NCBI GenBank assembly: GCA_001438205.1
Contig: LICG01000014.1
Span: 1-38,968 of the forward strand
Length of the DNA stretch: 38,968 nt
Origin: Cryomorphaceae bacterium BACL7 MAG-120322-bin74
Lineage (GTDB): Bacteria > Bacteroidota > Bacteroidia > Flavobacteriales > Schleiferiaceae
Reading direction: 5' to 3'
Part shown: positions 38,949-38,968 of the stretch, piece by piece
Position numbering within the stretch: position 1 is the stretch's first letter
Layout of the letters: each line of letters starts with the position of its first letter
Made by a program: the position numbers and the translations under genes
The notes under the pieces: generated by a model
Told to the model about the DNA's origin: nothing
Databases searched by the model: none
What the model saw: the letters and a program-made list of their open reading frames with translations, nothing else

Positions 38949-38968
38949 AGTTAATGCGTTTTAGTTAC

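Noticed and set aside
1-38968. tRNA, rRNA, transposase or phage genes
   Set aside because: No cloverleaf-like, rRNA-like or transposase-like sequence was recognised by eye; gene density leaves little space for RNA genes.

Overview
The window looks like the chromosome of a member of the Bacteroidota, most likely Flavobacteriales. This rests on protein families largely confined to that phylum (DUF5777 barrel, DUF4920, DUF4293, a MnmD-type protein, OstA-like LptD, the small SGCSID protein often misnamed ABC transporter ATPase), on the near absence of Shine-Dalgarno sequences, and on recurrent -7 boxes of the form TAnnTTTG. Base composition is near 50% GC. I see no prophage, IS element, CRISPR array, rRNA or tRNA. 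It is a dense housekeeping region with no gene-free stretch above 300 bases.

Layout: 1-3.7 kb carries aconitase and a UMF1-type MFS transporter. 3.66-6.1 kb is a compact four-gene envelope module (heme lipoprotein, YceI, DUF5777 barrel, two-heme lipoprotein), followed by an L-2-hydroxyglutarate oxidase. 7.3-10.1 kb (minus) has an AstE/AspA-like hydrolase, purB and a stand-alone HsdR_N-type nuclease-fold protein. 10.1-13.1 kb (plus) has an acyltransferase, an MbnP-like lipoprotein and Mpl. 13.05-17.4 kb (minus) has a small barrel-like protein, a STAS-like protein, pyrB, pyrR, and rho with a repetitive charged insert. 17.5-21.5 kb has DUF4293, a YfcE-like phosphoesterase, truA, an MsbA-like ABC exporter and a two-TM PH-like protein. 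21.5-26.6 kb has a second YceI with a paired operator, a TIGR01777 oxidoreductase, a conserved hypothetical, ilvE, DUF4920, a class-II-like cytochrome, an internally deleted mnmD and a Nudix hydrolase. 26.6-34.2 kb is an envelope/redox block: minus-strand amidase-MCE-FeS membrane protein-HAD-CCG protein-SGCSID protein, and plus-strand LptD starting on the same CATG as the amidase. 34.2-37.6 kb has pabA/trpG, ridA, lpdA and an orphan ABC ATPase. 37.7-38.95 kb is infC-rpmI-rplT (minus), complete, with a strong terminator.

Themes: genes overlap at both ends. Many genes begin within about 8-16 bases of a TAnnTTTG box, implying very short leaders. Two divergent pairs (amidase/LptD and phosphoesterase/truA) have start codons so close that the promoters must sit inside the partner gene. 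The most interesting items are the interlocked amidase/LptD start, the mnmD gene that has apparently lost its catalytic core but kept its translational coupling, the YceI-DUF5777-cytochrome module, the paired GTGTTTAAACATG operators, and the absence of a standard start codon for infC.
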